Origin: Glandiceps talaboti
Lineage: Eukaryota; Hemichordata; Enteropneusta; Spengelidae
Assembly: GCF_964340395.1 (NCBI RefSeq)
Contig: NC_135564.1
Span: forward strand, 21,584,942 to 21,648,941
Reading direction: 5' to 3'
Length of the DNA: 64,000 nucleotides
Part shown: positions 36,661 through 48,168 of the stretch, in pieces
Position numbering within the stretch: position 1 is the stretch's first letter
Layout: every line of letters starts with the position of its first letter
The notes under the pieces: generated by a model
The model's database searches: none
What the model was told of the DNA's origin: nothing
What the model saw: the letters and a program-made list of their open reading frames with translations, nothing else
Made by a program: the position numbers and the translations under genes

Positions 36661-39600
36661 TAAGTGAGAGTACGCGTACCTCGTAATGGGTCTTATTTTG
36701 GAGGTGCCTTTTTCCTTGATGAGGAACCCTGTCTTTAACAAACGTTCATCAGAACAATGTTGTCTGAGGATTTGTTCATCAAAGTAGTACTGCTCCTCTA
36801 ATATTCCGCAATATGCAATCTTTCCTAAGTGACTCAAAAATCGACTGCATAAGTCAGAAATTGCCGTATCTATGCAATTAATAAACTCTGCATCATCCTT
36901 GTTTTTCGCGCAAAACCTACGAATTATACACTCTTCAAACTCCTCGTATAATGCTGTTCTAGTTGTCGGCATAGCGTTATGTTTATCTTCCCATATCATG
37001 CACAAAAACAGTGTATTTAATGGGTTTCTAGCCAATTGCAGCAAGATATTTTCCCTTTCAATATGCTCTATGAGACGAATATAATCATGGGGTTCTGCGC
37101 ACATCTCGGGTAATATAAAGTATCGCTTTATGAATTCTTTGGAATGATCCGGAGTAAAGCCTTTGTTGACCAGTTGAAAATCACAATAACGTGGCAAATG
37201 AATCTCCGGCCTGGTAGTTATGAGGCAACAACAGTTTCGTAGTATCTTGTTCTGTATGATTTTTGTGAGATCGTGAGGGTTTTCCTGAAGATGTGGCGAA
37301 CGACCCAATTCATCTTTTATGTTATTGGGGAGCTCATCCCACCCATCTATTACAAGTAGAACACACTGTGGATTATCTTCTATCCATTGCCATAACTTTA
37401 CCCTATCAACTTTCGAATCATCAGCTAATAATTGGGCAGCTATGATGTTTCTAATTTGGTCAAATTCACCAAATAAATACCTAGCTTCTAACAGTAATAC
37501 AAGGTGAAAATCATTTAATGGATGGTTTGTATCTTTCTTAGCCCAATCTGACACTATTCTAAGACATAGGGTGCTTTTACCGATACCAGGGTCGCCCTCT
37601 ATCAGAATTCTTTGGTGTAATCTGTAGGTAGTCTGTATTTTCTTTGCGTTTGATGTTTCGCCTGCTTCAACTTCACATTTAATGATTCCAAACAAGTCGC
37701 TAAACTGGATAGGTCTGCAAGACAACAGTGCATTAAAAATATTAATAGTTGCTCAAATGTCAAAACAAAGATCTGATGTCGTTTACCATTACCTCAGTGA
37801 GGAAAAGAACAATAGTGTCTGATTAGCATCACTTACCTGCATTTCCCTTTCAGTTCCAGGTTAGTGTAGATATCCCGGAGGCCTACACTAAAGTCACTCC
37901 ATGGAATTGGTTGCATGTTGTCTGTTGTCGCTATATAATGTTGCCGAAGTTCATCACTGCAATAATTCACGTTTGAATCAGCAACTGAAATGAAATGAAA
38001 TGATAATGAAGACTCGTCAGTACAGATTAATAGTTATAAATAAATTTAACATTTGTACTGCACCAACATAGTTAAATGGATAATTCCTAGTTTTCAACGG
38101 TCTTCTTCCGAGGTGTGACGTCACGCGTTGTTTGCGGTATACACATGGGTGATTTCAGAATACTGTCCTGGTCAGGGGATAAAGTCGACCCGTTGATAAC
38201 ATACTATAGTTACAGGCCCAGGGGATATCAGGGAGGCGAAAGAAAATGTGAACTTGACTCTTTGTCGGTGTGGTTATCCATTAAGGGCCATAAAACGCGT
38301 CACCAAAGGCAAGAACGACGACACTACACATCGCACTAACAGTTCCAAGCAAACACTACATGCACATATAACCACACCCTATGTTAATAAACCTTCTGAA
38401 ACCCTGCGACACATATATAGATCATATGGTATCCCAGCTTCATTTTAAATCTATGAGTAATCTCAGACAACTGTTGGTAAGTCCTAAAATCGAAATCTAC
38501 CTGGTGAAGTATGTGGTCACGTTTATCATATTAGGTGTGAGGGTTCTGACAACTCGGTCTGTACGCGTACAGGTGACAACATTGGTGAAATAGAAAGAAC
38601 ATTGAAATCCAGATTTCAGAAACACATACGTCCTAGCTCGTTGTGCATCATTGTAAGTTTCCAAACACATCCTGAAAGACTGTTTTATACATAGCATTGA
38701 CATGGAGAATGTTCCATCCTGAAAAAGGAGCCAGCAGACTGCTTTGTTAGGGTAATCCAGGAAGCCAATCATATCAGAGCATTAGAACCAGTACTAAACA
38801 GAGACGGGTGCTGATATACTTTACAAGCTATCGAGGAAAATATTTTGAAGTCACCCATGACACTCGTGACTTCACACCTCTGACAAAGACCTGAACACCC
38901 GGGTTGAAAACTGTATTTTGGTGCAATACAAAGTTTGAATTTATTTTAAATGAAATGAAATTTAATTCAACACCAGATGTTTCAGTGATATTTTAACACT
39001 TTAAATTAATACCTCGCCAGTAATTACCTGGCTGTGATTTGAATCACGTGACTGTTGGGTATCTTTACAGGCTCGAAACAAAGTATTCACCTTTTTACAG
39101 TTCTCTCAAACAACAGTGTAATGCAATCTCTTGTTTTGAAAAATCTCAACATTGCATCACCTTTAACTCTTGCACTCTGGATAGACTTGAATATTAAAAG
39201 ACCAAACCAAAATCTAACCTTCAGTTTGAGTGCTATTATTACACACTCTTATCCGGGACGGCTCTTCTTCAGTATCGACACCAGTCGTGTCCGATGCAAG
39301 CGCAAGTACCGGGCAAGTAGCCGATGTCATAGTTTCACGAAGTTGTTTAAACTCGTTGAGCAATTCAGTACTGGACTGCTCGTGCTTCTCCAGGCTTGCA
39401 GCTTGTTGTTTTGCATTTTCTTTGATTGATTGTTTGATATCATCAAGTATTTGTAGTATGTCATCAGATTTCTGTAACCCTTTCTTCTGCAAGTCATAAT
39501 CTTCTCGACAAATGGTGATGAACTGGACTAGCACACTTATGTGTGTTACTGAATCTTGAAAGATTGTTTTGTGTTTATCAATGTCCGATTGTGTACTCCC

Positions 39601-40092
39601 GAGTCTCAACAAAACAACAGAAACCTGCTGCCATTGTAGTTCAAAATCGGTGTCTGATAGTTCAGTGCTAATAACGTGACCATACAGTTCATTTCTGAAC
39701 AGTCTCAGTCGAACTAAATCTGCAACTGTTGAATGGTTACCTTGTGTTGGTTTATTCCAGCCTTTCCAGTTTGCGTGTTGGAAACCGCATATATTTCGAA
39801 CAAGTACAAATAACAATGTTGTATCATAATCGTCTAAGGATGGAATTTTCCCACTCTTTGGGTACAGCAGATCGTATTGTTTAGCATTTATAACTTTGCT
39901 CTGATGTAAATGGACAAGTGTAGCTTTGTGTTTCGCAAGTTCAATGTGTAAAGGTGAACGCAGTTTGCTTTCAATGACTCGTCTAAGTATACGTGTACCT
40001 TCGTTGATAATAAGGGAACCAAGTCTAGCACCATTCACCATTTCTTTGTTACTGATCTGTGACCGTAAATCTTCTCCAGGTACAACCGCCAT
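35160..40092 (-). CDS. HEPN(DZIP3-like)-NACHT-LRR receptor (NLR family), three exons, frame break before the LRRs
   Basis: Exons (minus): 40092-39219 (HEPN plus coiled coil), 37984-37837 and 37714-35160. Phases join cleanly: donor GAAGGTTAG to acceptor TTTCAG, and donor CAGGTAAGT to acceptor CTTGCAG. Residues ~1-180 resemble the DZIP3-like HEPN domain (FVLVRNICG, RNELYGH); ~200-270 look coiled coil. NACHT motifs are visible: Walker A GDPGIGKST, Walker B VLLVIDGWDE, sensor CLITTRPE and YSHLSIQEHFAG. The following ~490 codons hold ribonuclease-inhibitor-type LRRs (LTELDLSNNEI, INVLDLSSNRLGSKA, LTRLNLCNNDIG). Known NLRs with this layout are cytosolic innate-immune sensors; the ligand here is unknown. 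The NACHT frame stops at 36592 and the LRR frame is +1 relative to it, so a literal translation gives 714 residues without LRRs. Confidence 0.85.
36592..37714 (-). CDS. NLR exon 3, NACHT part
   Basis: Acceptor TTGTCTTGCAG precedes 37714. Carries Walker A, Walker B, sensor 1 and winged-helix-like motifs, ending with YSRKPVASK and TGA at 36592-36594. Family proteins would continue into the LRR linker, which is found in the +1 frame. Confidence 0.88.
37837..37984 (-). CDS. NLR exon 2: linker
   Basis: 148 bp between TTTCAG and GTAAGT. Encodes ELRQHYIATTDNMQPIPW and LRDIYTNLELKGKC, the linker commonly found just before NACHT in invertebrate NLR-like proteins. Confidence 0.8.
38232..38900 (+). pseudogene. 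Penelope-like retroelement relic with GIY-YIG remnant, inside NLR intron 1
   Basis: In three shifting plus-strand frames: CRCGYPLRAIKRVTKGKN and PYVNKPSETLRHIYRSYGIP, then MSNLRQLLVSPK, then CGHVYHIRCEGSDN and ERTLKSRFQKHIRPSS, then IRALEPVLNRDG. This order (end of reverse transcriptase, linker, xVYHIxC plus ETxRxLKxRFxxH GIY-YIG motif) is that of Penelope-like elements. At least two frameshifts and two stops make it dead. It lies antisense to the NLR gene, between its HEPN exon and linker exon. Assigned from motif memory. Confidence 0.65.
39219..40092 (-). CDS. NLR exon 1: DZIP3-like HEPN domain and coiled coil
   Basis: 291 codons plus one base. The ATG context AACAATGG is favourable. HEPN features: helical, with TLLFVLVRNICGF and RLRLFRNELYGHV, the latter containing the R-N-x(3)-H-like pattern typical of HEPN domains. 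The final third (KGLQKSDDILQILDDIKQSI and onward) is heptad-like. The unspliced frame stops five codons on, right after the donor, which supports the splice. Confidence 0.85.
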
Positions 40093-41541
40093 TGTTACAT
40101 CAGATGAATCAAATTATTTGTGTCTAGCTGCAATGAAAAAAGTCATTATATTAAAACATGTGGGTTTGACTTGAATCTCCCTTCAATATCACACATCTAC
40201 AGACTACAGTTTGTACAATGCTACGAAAAAGATTGCACTGGCTGCAACTTATGGTGGCCATATTTGTTGACAATATTTTGTTACATGCAATATTGTACAC
40301 CCTGAACACTATTGAATCACCTTTGGACGAACGTATTTTTTTTGTAACTGCATACATGATAAATCAATCAAATTGATTTTTATGTCGGCACCCAAACATC
40401 GACGATCACTATTTAAACCCCTGTTATGGCAATACTAATGGATAAGATCGAGCACTGATTTACATGTGCAATTATGTCTGATTATTGGTATTTTAACACT
40501 TTTCAGTGAATAGATTTGTTACAAACTAGTGCAGTTTTAACATGGCGACAAATCCAACACCAAGCTATCGCTCAAGATTTTATTTTGGAAGTCGTCCCTT
40601 CCTTCTCTGTCCTGCAAAGAGACAGGCTTACCAGAAATGCTGGTAACTAAGAATTAACGCACCCTGTGGTCAAATATTACAAACTTGTCAATGCACCACG
40701 TATAAATAATATTGCTAACACATACAATGCTTTTTTACATGTATAAGTAACTGACCAATTTTCAATTTTTAGTGAATATATATGTCCCAGTTGCAGCTTT
40801 AAGCTTGTGTTATCGAAATTTAAAGTACCCAAACATTTAAACTTAATTTTCTTGTGTGTCGTCGTGAAATCTGTCCATTTATTTCTTTTCAAGGCCACGG
40901 TATCAATGCTTTGTGCCACTACGATAGTACGACTTTGTATATCTGAGGTGATCTAAGTACATCGAACTTTGGTCAGCAACGGTAAACAAGTCATGTGATG
41001 GTAAACAATGATATGCTGTAAGTAGAGCAAGCCATATAGGGATAAGAGTAAATATTCTGCCCCAAGTCAAGTACCTGTGATGCTGACATTTCTGTTTGAA
41101 GTACAAAAGGCGAGTGTGACATTAGCAGGAGCTTCGTCTACAATTTAATTACGCTAGAAATGATACAAAATAAGCTTTAAAATGTTGTAATAAAGGTTAT
41201 AACCACAGGAAGATGTCATGTGTACATTGAACATTAGTGTATGGTAACAAATCTGTTTACATAAATCTGAGAAAAACATAGGCTGATACCATGGTAACAC
41301 AATACCCTGTAAGTTATGAAAAGACAATGCATATGCTTTTAGTTCGAATATATTCGCGATATACTTGCGCGATCACAGAAACAAGTGTAATGTTACCCCT
41401 TTCATAAACAGTTGGCTAAATACGTTAATATCATTGATGTTATTAACATTTTATTGTATTCTGATAGAATTTAGTCATTACTTTTCGCAGGACGGTGTTG
41501 AGCGAAATGCGTGCACTGTCTGCAAGCAGCTAGTCTAGTTC
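40093..41541. other. Upstream region of the NLR gene
   Basis: Presumably contains the NLR promoter and 5' UTR on the minus strand; no clear core promoter element recognised. No other exon seen. Confidence 0.4.
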
Positions 41542-41547
41542 CTATAC

Positions 41548-42018
41548 TACGGTGGACGAGAAGGACATTTCCGCGCTCTCAATGATTGGGCGTTCAAAGC
41601 AATTTCCGCGATCTCAATGACAGAGTTCAAAGCAATTTCCGCGCTCTCAATGACTGAGCGTTCAAAGCAATTTCCGCGCTCTCAATGACTGGGCGTTCAA
41701 AGCAATTTCACCGCTCTCAATGACTGGGCGTTCAAAGCAATTTCACCGCTCTCAATGACAGAGCGTTCAAAGCAATTTCACCGCTCTCAATGACTGGGCG
41801 TTCAAAGCAATTTCCGCGCTCTCAATGACTGAGCGTTCAAAGCAATTTCCGCGCTCTCAATGACTGGGCGTTCAAAGCAATTTCACCGCTCTCAATGAGT
41901 GGGCGTTCAAAGCAATTTCCGCGATGTCAGACATTTCCGCAACAGAAACGATTTCTCTGACAGAAGCGATTTCCCAGACGTACAGAAGTGGAATCCCCAC
42001 AAGTCACGTGTTAGTGAC
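41548..42018 (+). repeat. Left inverted repeat of the foldback element, about 10 x 35-bp units
   Basis: Units of CTCTCAATGACTGGGCGTTC plus AAAGCAATTTCCGCG; the C/T pairs TTCCGCG and TTCACCG alternate, and a shortened unit occurs near 41612. The inner end is a non-repeated stretch through GGAATCCCCACAAGTCACG and TGTTAGTGAC. Confidence 0.95.
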
Positions 42019-42090
42019 CCGGAAGTACATGTAATTGGTGAAAAATTGTGGACACAGTGACGGTGCCTGTGTGTACACATTGTCATTGAT

Positions 42091-42506
42091 AACTACAGTA
42101 GGTATTGTCAGAGATAGCTATAGTAACAGGTATTGTCACAGATAACTATAGTAACAGGTATTGCATCCATGGCCAGAAGTCATATATTTTGCAGGAAATA
42201 CATTTTTACATTTAACTCATGCACGTTTTACATTTTTTTAAACAGAAGTTAGAAATCATTTTTTACATTCTCTGACTGCACGAAATACATTCTAAGATCG
42301 GGCGGACGGTCCAGGGAGCTTGTAATAAAAGCATTTAATACATTCTAGAGTTGCACGAAATACGTATACATTCTAGTATTGGGAGATTTAATGCCGTAAC
42401 AGTAACAGGCATTGTCCGGGATAACTATAGTACCAGGTAGTGTCAGAGATAGCTATAGTAACAGATATTATCAGAGATAACTATAGTAACAGGTATTGTC
42501 ACAGAT
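42091..42506. repeat. Degenerate ATAACTATAGTAACAGGTAT repeats inside the foldback element
   Basis: Variants of ATAACTATAGTAACAGGTAT plus TGTCACAG occur at about 42089-42160 and again at 42419-42506, separated by unrelated sequence. Confidence 0.7.
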
Positions 42507-42709
42507 AGTTGTTGCGGAAAGCTTGTGGGTGTCACGCCCCGGGTGCCTGTATTTGGCTCGTCTCAGTACCTTAATGGAGAAAGTCGGATTTTTCCCAGTA
42601 CTTCAGGTCTAGATATCCCGTGTTTTATTCGAAACACACTTTTCATATGCCAGTCAGTTGCTGAGGGGTGGAGTCTTGATCAGGTAGCTATAGCAACACT
42701 TTTCTTTTC

Positions 42710-42899
<190 letters not shown>

Positions 42900-43711
42900 G
42901 TTAAAACCTACTTCTTCCTTTAGGGAAACGTTTTCTTGTATGCCTCCGTAAGGTTGAGGCGTTTATTTTCACGAGTTGGTCGTGATATTTCAGGTTTCTT
43001 GGGTTGTGCCGTAGTCTAGAGACGCTGGCATTGGCGAATGTGTCTGTACTCAAGTTTATATAGTGTATGTTCTGCCATACACAAGGTCAATCGAACAGCT
43101 TGGTGTGACGGAGAGGGTTTTTCACGCTTATCGAATGCTTGCTAACGCTACCACTTATTAGCTTTCGTAGGCAATCTATTCTAGTGTTTTATTAGGTGTT
43201 AAATATCAGAGTTTTTCGTGTACTTTCTACGAGTTCGTCACACTATTTTTTCTCTTTAACATAATAATGACGGTTCTAGGGCACCCCGCCCCCCGAAAAA
43301 AATGCCCCCGGAGAAAGGCCTCAGGTGGGATAATTACATACTAGGACAGGGTCGAAAGTGGTCCTGTTTATGAGTTAATAACTGTTTATTTAGAAATCAA
43401 ATCCCATGTTTATCGCACTTCGTTTTTTCTAAAATTTCATTTCATTATCAATATATCAGTCTTTATCAGCATGTTTGAAAATATGAAAGTGTATGTGTAT
43501 TTGTAGGCGTGATTGGGGGCATTTATCCTACGGGTTGTTTGTCTGGGGGCGTAGTGTCCTGTTACCAATAATCACAACATCATAGTCCTTTCATCTTACA
43601 CAAATATCAATTTCTTGATAACTTTCATATATACTGACTGCAACCAATGTTGGAATAGTTGTTTCAACATTCTGATGAAGTCTATCCTCGATACTCTGTC
43701 TGCATACTGAC

Positions 43712-44845
43712 TAGGTGCGTGACTAACGACGTCCAAGTGAAATCCCAATCTATCCAGATATGATGTGATTCGTTTCTGACGTAATTTCAAACCACGATTA
43801 CGTGTTTAAACAATCAACATTTGAAATTACATGTGAATTTGGAACTTACTGTTTTAGGTGTTGATATCGAAATTCGAACTTTCGTTTTTTGAAACGCAAT
43901 CAAAATCAAACCACAAACAACGTTTCACGTTTCAACGTTTTACTGGAAAGTTAGGGACACCTTTTACTCATACTATCTACAGTTTCTATGAAGTTTGCAG
44001 GTTGTTTACTAAAAATGATATCAAAGCGAAGATCAAAGGAAAGCAAAGACAACAAGTAACAGATACCGTTGGAATATGAACATATCCTTTTGGACGTCCT
44101 AAATGTACAAATAAATCGTAAATTTGTAATCAATGTTTGGGGCGGGACCTCGTTTCTGGCGCATATTGCATGACTAACTGACACCAGCCATCCATCCACC
44201 CATACAGTGACGGTTGTTTGTACATTATACAATAATTGTTTTTAGGTAGTGAGTTATCGTCGGCATTATTTTTTCAATCAAATGTATTTATTGTGATGTC
44301 ATACCGACGATGTTATACTGTTTAAATATATTTGTGTTGTTACCTAGACGGGGATGGGGAGGGGCCGGCTGCGTAACTAGACTGTGTAAAATAAAATAAG
44401 ATGACTCTGCTGAGACTTCCAAATCCAAACTAGACATTCCACACACCCAAAAACTTACAGAGCTCGAGACCCTTGATCTTAATACTTAAGACGGCACTTC
44501 GCACAAAACCCCTACCCCTTTCCAGCACATTTTCAAATTGGGTGAATCGATGTAACATAGTCGATGTCTCTTTGAGTCGAGCCTAGTGGCACAAATGTTA
44601 CAATAATGTAACGATAAAAAGTGCACAGCTGAGAAAAGTGAAACATGGTTCATGTTTTGATTTTCGATGAGTCTCAAAAAATGGATGTTCAAAAATCGAT
44701 ATCAACATCCAAAAATCAACTTCGAAATTACTTGTATTTCTAAATGTCGATTGCTTAAAAACGTATTCATGGTTTGAAAACGAATCATATCATCTCTGGA
44801 CAGATAGGATTTTACTTGGACGTCGTTAGTCACGCACCCGACTAT
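43712..44845. mobile_element. Older inverted repeat nested in the foldback element
   Basis: GTGCGTGACTAACGACGTCC at 43714 is repeated in reverse complement near 44822-44841 (GGACGTCGTTAGTCACGCAC). Homology continues inward imperfectly for about 200 bp on each side (GATGTGATTCGTTT against AAACGAATCATATCATC; GTGTTGATATCGA against TCGATATCAACATC). The arms are visibly more diverged than the outer arms. No ORF between them is convincing. Confidence 0.7.
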
Positions 44846-45200
44846 CTTTCAATCTCAAACTATTGGAAGTCTCAGATTGATACACCAGAAATACATTTGC
44901 GAAGTGACTGGGCTACATAATTTTAATCATTCAAGGACATAAAATTGATATTACATATAGTGGACATAAATGAGTTACAAATTACTGTCGTGTTCTGCAA
45001 CATTTTCTGCTGAAGACATTTTTATTTTTCATGAACATCAACTGGCATTTGTAAAGTGATTATTTCTCCCTCAAGCATACTAAGTGCATTGTTACAATTT
45101 ATGGATGGGGTACCAATCTTTCTAAAATTCTTGCATACAACAATTGAGCTTCTGCATGACTCCTCCAAATTCTGTACTTGTGTGTACACATGAAACATGT

Positions 45201-45774
45201 GTCACTAACACGTGACTTGTGGGGATTCCACTTCTGCACGTCTGGGAAATCGCTTCTGACAGAGAAATCGTTTCTGTTGCGGAAATGTCTGACATCACAG
45301 AAATTGCTTTGAAACTCTTATCATTGAGAGAGCTGAAATTGCTTTGAACTCGGTCATTGAGAGCGCGGAAATTGCTTTGAACGCCCAGTCATTGAGAGCA
45401 GTGAAATTGCTTTGAACGCCCAGTCATTGAGAGCGGTGAAATTGCTTTGAACGCCCAGTCATTGAAAGCGCGGAAATTGCTTTGAACGCTCAGTCATTGA
45501 GAGCGCGGAAATTGCTTTGAACGCCCAGTCATTGAGAGCGGTGAAATTGCTTTGAACGCTCTGTCATTGAGAGCGGTGAAATTGCTTTGAACGCCCAGTC
45601 ATTGAGAGCGGTGAAATTGCTTTGAACGCCCAGTCATTGAGAGCGCGGAAATTGCTTTGAACGCTCAGTCATTGAGAGCGCGGAAATTGCTTTGAACTCT
45701 GTCATTGAGAGCGCGGAAATTGCTTTGAACGCCCAATAATTGAGAGCGCGGAAATGTCCTTCTCGTCCACCGTA
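45201..45774 (-). repeat. Right inverted repeat of the foldback element, about 13 x 35-bp units
   Basis: Reverse complement of the left arm, with three more 35-bp units. It shows the same alternation of GCGCGGAAATTG and GCGGTGAAATTG units. Confidence 0.95.
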
Positions 45775-45867
45775 CTATACAGTATCGTTACTATTTATAC
45801 CTTCACTTCACTCTAACCGTGGTTAGAAACCACAGTTGGCATCCCGACTAGCAAGCAGCAGGATAGA

Positions 45868-46110
45868 CTGTCGACAGTCGTTCGTGCCTTGTTTTTACTA
45901 CTTTTCATCTTAAATCAAAGTCGTCGCCTTGCTCTGTAGCACTGAATACTAATGCATACTGATAGGAACTGCCGAAGGCACGAACTCGTGACTCCGGCAC
46001 TCGCTGATCAGTACGTGGTTAATGGTTATAGTATTGCTCCGGATCGGAGCGAGGCAACGACTTTAGTTTTAGATAAAACGTAGCAAAAAGGCACGAACGA
46101 TTGTCGACTG
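45868..46110. mobile_element. Hairpin MITE-like sequence
   Basis: GACTGTCGACAGTCGTTCGT followed by GCC at 45868 pairs with GGCACGAACGATTGTCGAC at 46091. The inner parts AAAGTCGTCGCCTTGCTC and GAGCGAGGCAACGACTTT also pair, so roughly 70-bp arms surround a loop of about 110 bp. No clear target duplication. Confidence 0.55.
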
Positions 46111-46660
46111 TGAGAGACCCTACTAGAAGCTACGAATTAAATAGCACCATGGAAACATTACAAAGAGATACAATGGGAGATACATACATGTACCACGACC
46201 AAATGTATTACACCGAATTCATTGTGCAGTTGTATATCTCTCCGAGTCTTGTATGTTGTATAAACTACTCGAATTTCATATTTTCTGTTATCCTCCAATT
46301 CTTGCATGAAAATGGCGGCGCGACCCGAAAGGGCTAGTCGGTTAAATATTGACACATACTAAGTGCAGAGTCCAGGTTCTGTCAATAAAGTGGGTAGTCT
46401 ATCAGCTAGCCCTCGGATGTTCTTCCGATAAAATACGACACACAGCCGAACAACGCTATCGAGGATCGGGCAAGCCCTCACATGCGAACTTCGTTCGCTT
46501 ATAGTTATAGCATCGAAAGAAAGCCCGAACGTCTAGCAGCAAGACTATAAAGTGGGTGGAGGGTCTATGAATAGAAATACTGAAGGGTTTGTTACTATGG
46601 GGTGATATCCTATGGGGTGAGATCCCCACCAAAATTAGGTGTTACCTTTATTTCAATATG
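46111..46660. other. Noncoding stretch
   Basis: A GC-richer segment with AAGTGGGT at 46389 and 46551 and scattered short inverted motifs. Gene content not recognised. Confidence 0.3.
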
Positions 46661-46679
46661 ATTTTATCATTTAGAGGCA

Positions 46680-46985
46680 TTATTTCTTATTCCATCATTC
46701 TATCATTATTTCATCATTATTATATTATTATTTTATCATTATTTCATTCTTATGTCATCATTATTTGATCATTATTTCATTATTTCATTCTTATTTGGTC
46801 ATGATTTCATTCTTATTTGGTCATAATTTCATTCTTATTTGGTCATAATTTCATTCTTATTTGGTCATGATTTCATTCTTATTCCATTCTTATTTGGTCA
46901 TGATTTCATTCTTATTCCATTCTTATTTGGTCATGATTTCATTCTTATTTCATTATTATTGGTCATGATTTCATTCTTAGGGACT
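46680..46985. repeat. Degenerate TTATTTGGTCATGATTTCATTC repeats
   Basis: An initial (TTATTTCATCA)n-like stretch becomes units of CTTATTTGGTCATGATTTCA. Some units have an extra TTCTTATTCCA block. About ten units, imperfect. Confidence 0.75.
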
Positions 46986-47002
46986 GGTCAGTTGTTCCAG
47001 CC

Positions 47003-47147
47003 GGGGGGGGGGGGGTTCTTAAATCGGGCCGACAAAAAGTCACTGACCCCCCCCCCCCCATCTGTAAAACCAAAAAACAGGCTGACCCCCCCCCCCTCTA
47101 TCACTTAATTCTAAAACATGATGACATTCCCCCCCCCCCCCCCCCCC
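47003..47147. repeat. Cluster of long G and C homopolymers
   Basis: G13 at 47003-47015, C13 at 47047-47059, C11 at 47086-47096 and C19 at 47129-47147, within AT-rich DNA. Confidence 0.9.
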
Positions 47148-47351
47148 ATATATATATAATATTCGCATGACAGGTATTTTTTGATCCTGTCTTAGTGTTG
47201 ACTGTCTTGCATCTGCTTTATAAGATCCCGGGTTAGCACTATCATAATTATAATTATTGACTACACAGGGTAAATATATTCCAAAAAGAGTTTAATAGCA
47301 TCTTGACAGTGACTTGATCGTGACTTAGTGTGTACTGTCTTGCATGTTTTT

Positions 47352-47727
47352 GGAATGCTCCTCGTCTTCTGTTTCACCTTGTTTATATACAGGGCATGTC
47401 CTGCTTGATAAGGTGGTGTTTGTGTATCTTCCAGTTTCTATATGTAAAATATGTGCACTAATTCTAAGTTTTGTCATTGCTGATCTGTATTGTGGATTTT
47501 TAATGTCTTCTAAATAATTTTCATATCCATTGTAATTTGTCTATATGTACGTAGTTTATTTTTATATTGTTTTTTCATTGTTGTCCTTCATTGTGTCCAT
47601 TATATTTTTGTGGAGAAGCAACTTCAACTTTTCTTTAAATCTAGCAATTAGGTTTTCACTGTTGGAGTGGTTTGGTTCAGCTGTCCAGACCTTATCCATA
47701 CTCAAAAGATTTAATGTTTGCTTCATT
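47352..47727 (-). pseudogene. Relic of a non-LTR retrotransposon C-terminal region
   Basis: The minus strand encodes, across frame breaks, LSMDKVWTAEPNHSNSENLI and FKEKLKLLLHKN, then ENYLEDIKNPQYRSAMTKLR, ISAHILHIETGRY, and EDEEH. This matches the pattern of the region after the reverse transcriptase in CR1/Jockey-like elements (YL..IKN..YR.A.TKLR.SAH.L.IE.GRY...C.....EDE.H). The zinc-knuckle cysteines are partly lost. Identified from motif memory. Confidence 0.6.
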
Positions 47728-47878
47728 CCATAAAAAATTAACAACAGCAGCAAAAGGGAACACAGCTCCATAGGTGGTGGTGCTATATTGATTTTGATCT
47801 GACAAAAAATAGAAATATTACTTTCGCAATTTAAATGAATGAACATACAGAAAAATGTGAACTGACAGAAGCAGAGAC

Positions 47879-47883
<5 letters not shown>

Positions 47884-47943
<60 letters not shown>

Positions 47944-47947
47944 GAGA
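47884..47947. repeat. (GA)n followed by (GATA)n microsatellite
   Basis: A GA dinucleotide run of about 27 bases, then nine GATA units, then GAGAGA. Confidence 0.95.
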
Positions 47948-48168
47948 CCCCTAACAATTTCTTGTTTATCTGTTTTTTTTAAAATTCATGTACAATCTTA
48001 AACATCAACAATCATTAATTGAATAATTCCTAACTGCAGTTTACGTGCATATGTCCAATTAATTACATAGACAAAGTAAAATGACAAAGACAACGTTTGT
48101 CACTGAGGGCGCTGTGATTCAAAAAAGGCATAATTTCTGATTCTTCACTGATTTGTAACTCTCTGTAA

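Noticed and set aside
36592-36690. Short intron to reconcile the NACHT and LRR frames
   Set aside because: The only GT-AG pair in a suitable position is 29 bases long and would remove the conserved HLSIQE motif.
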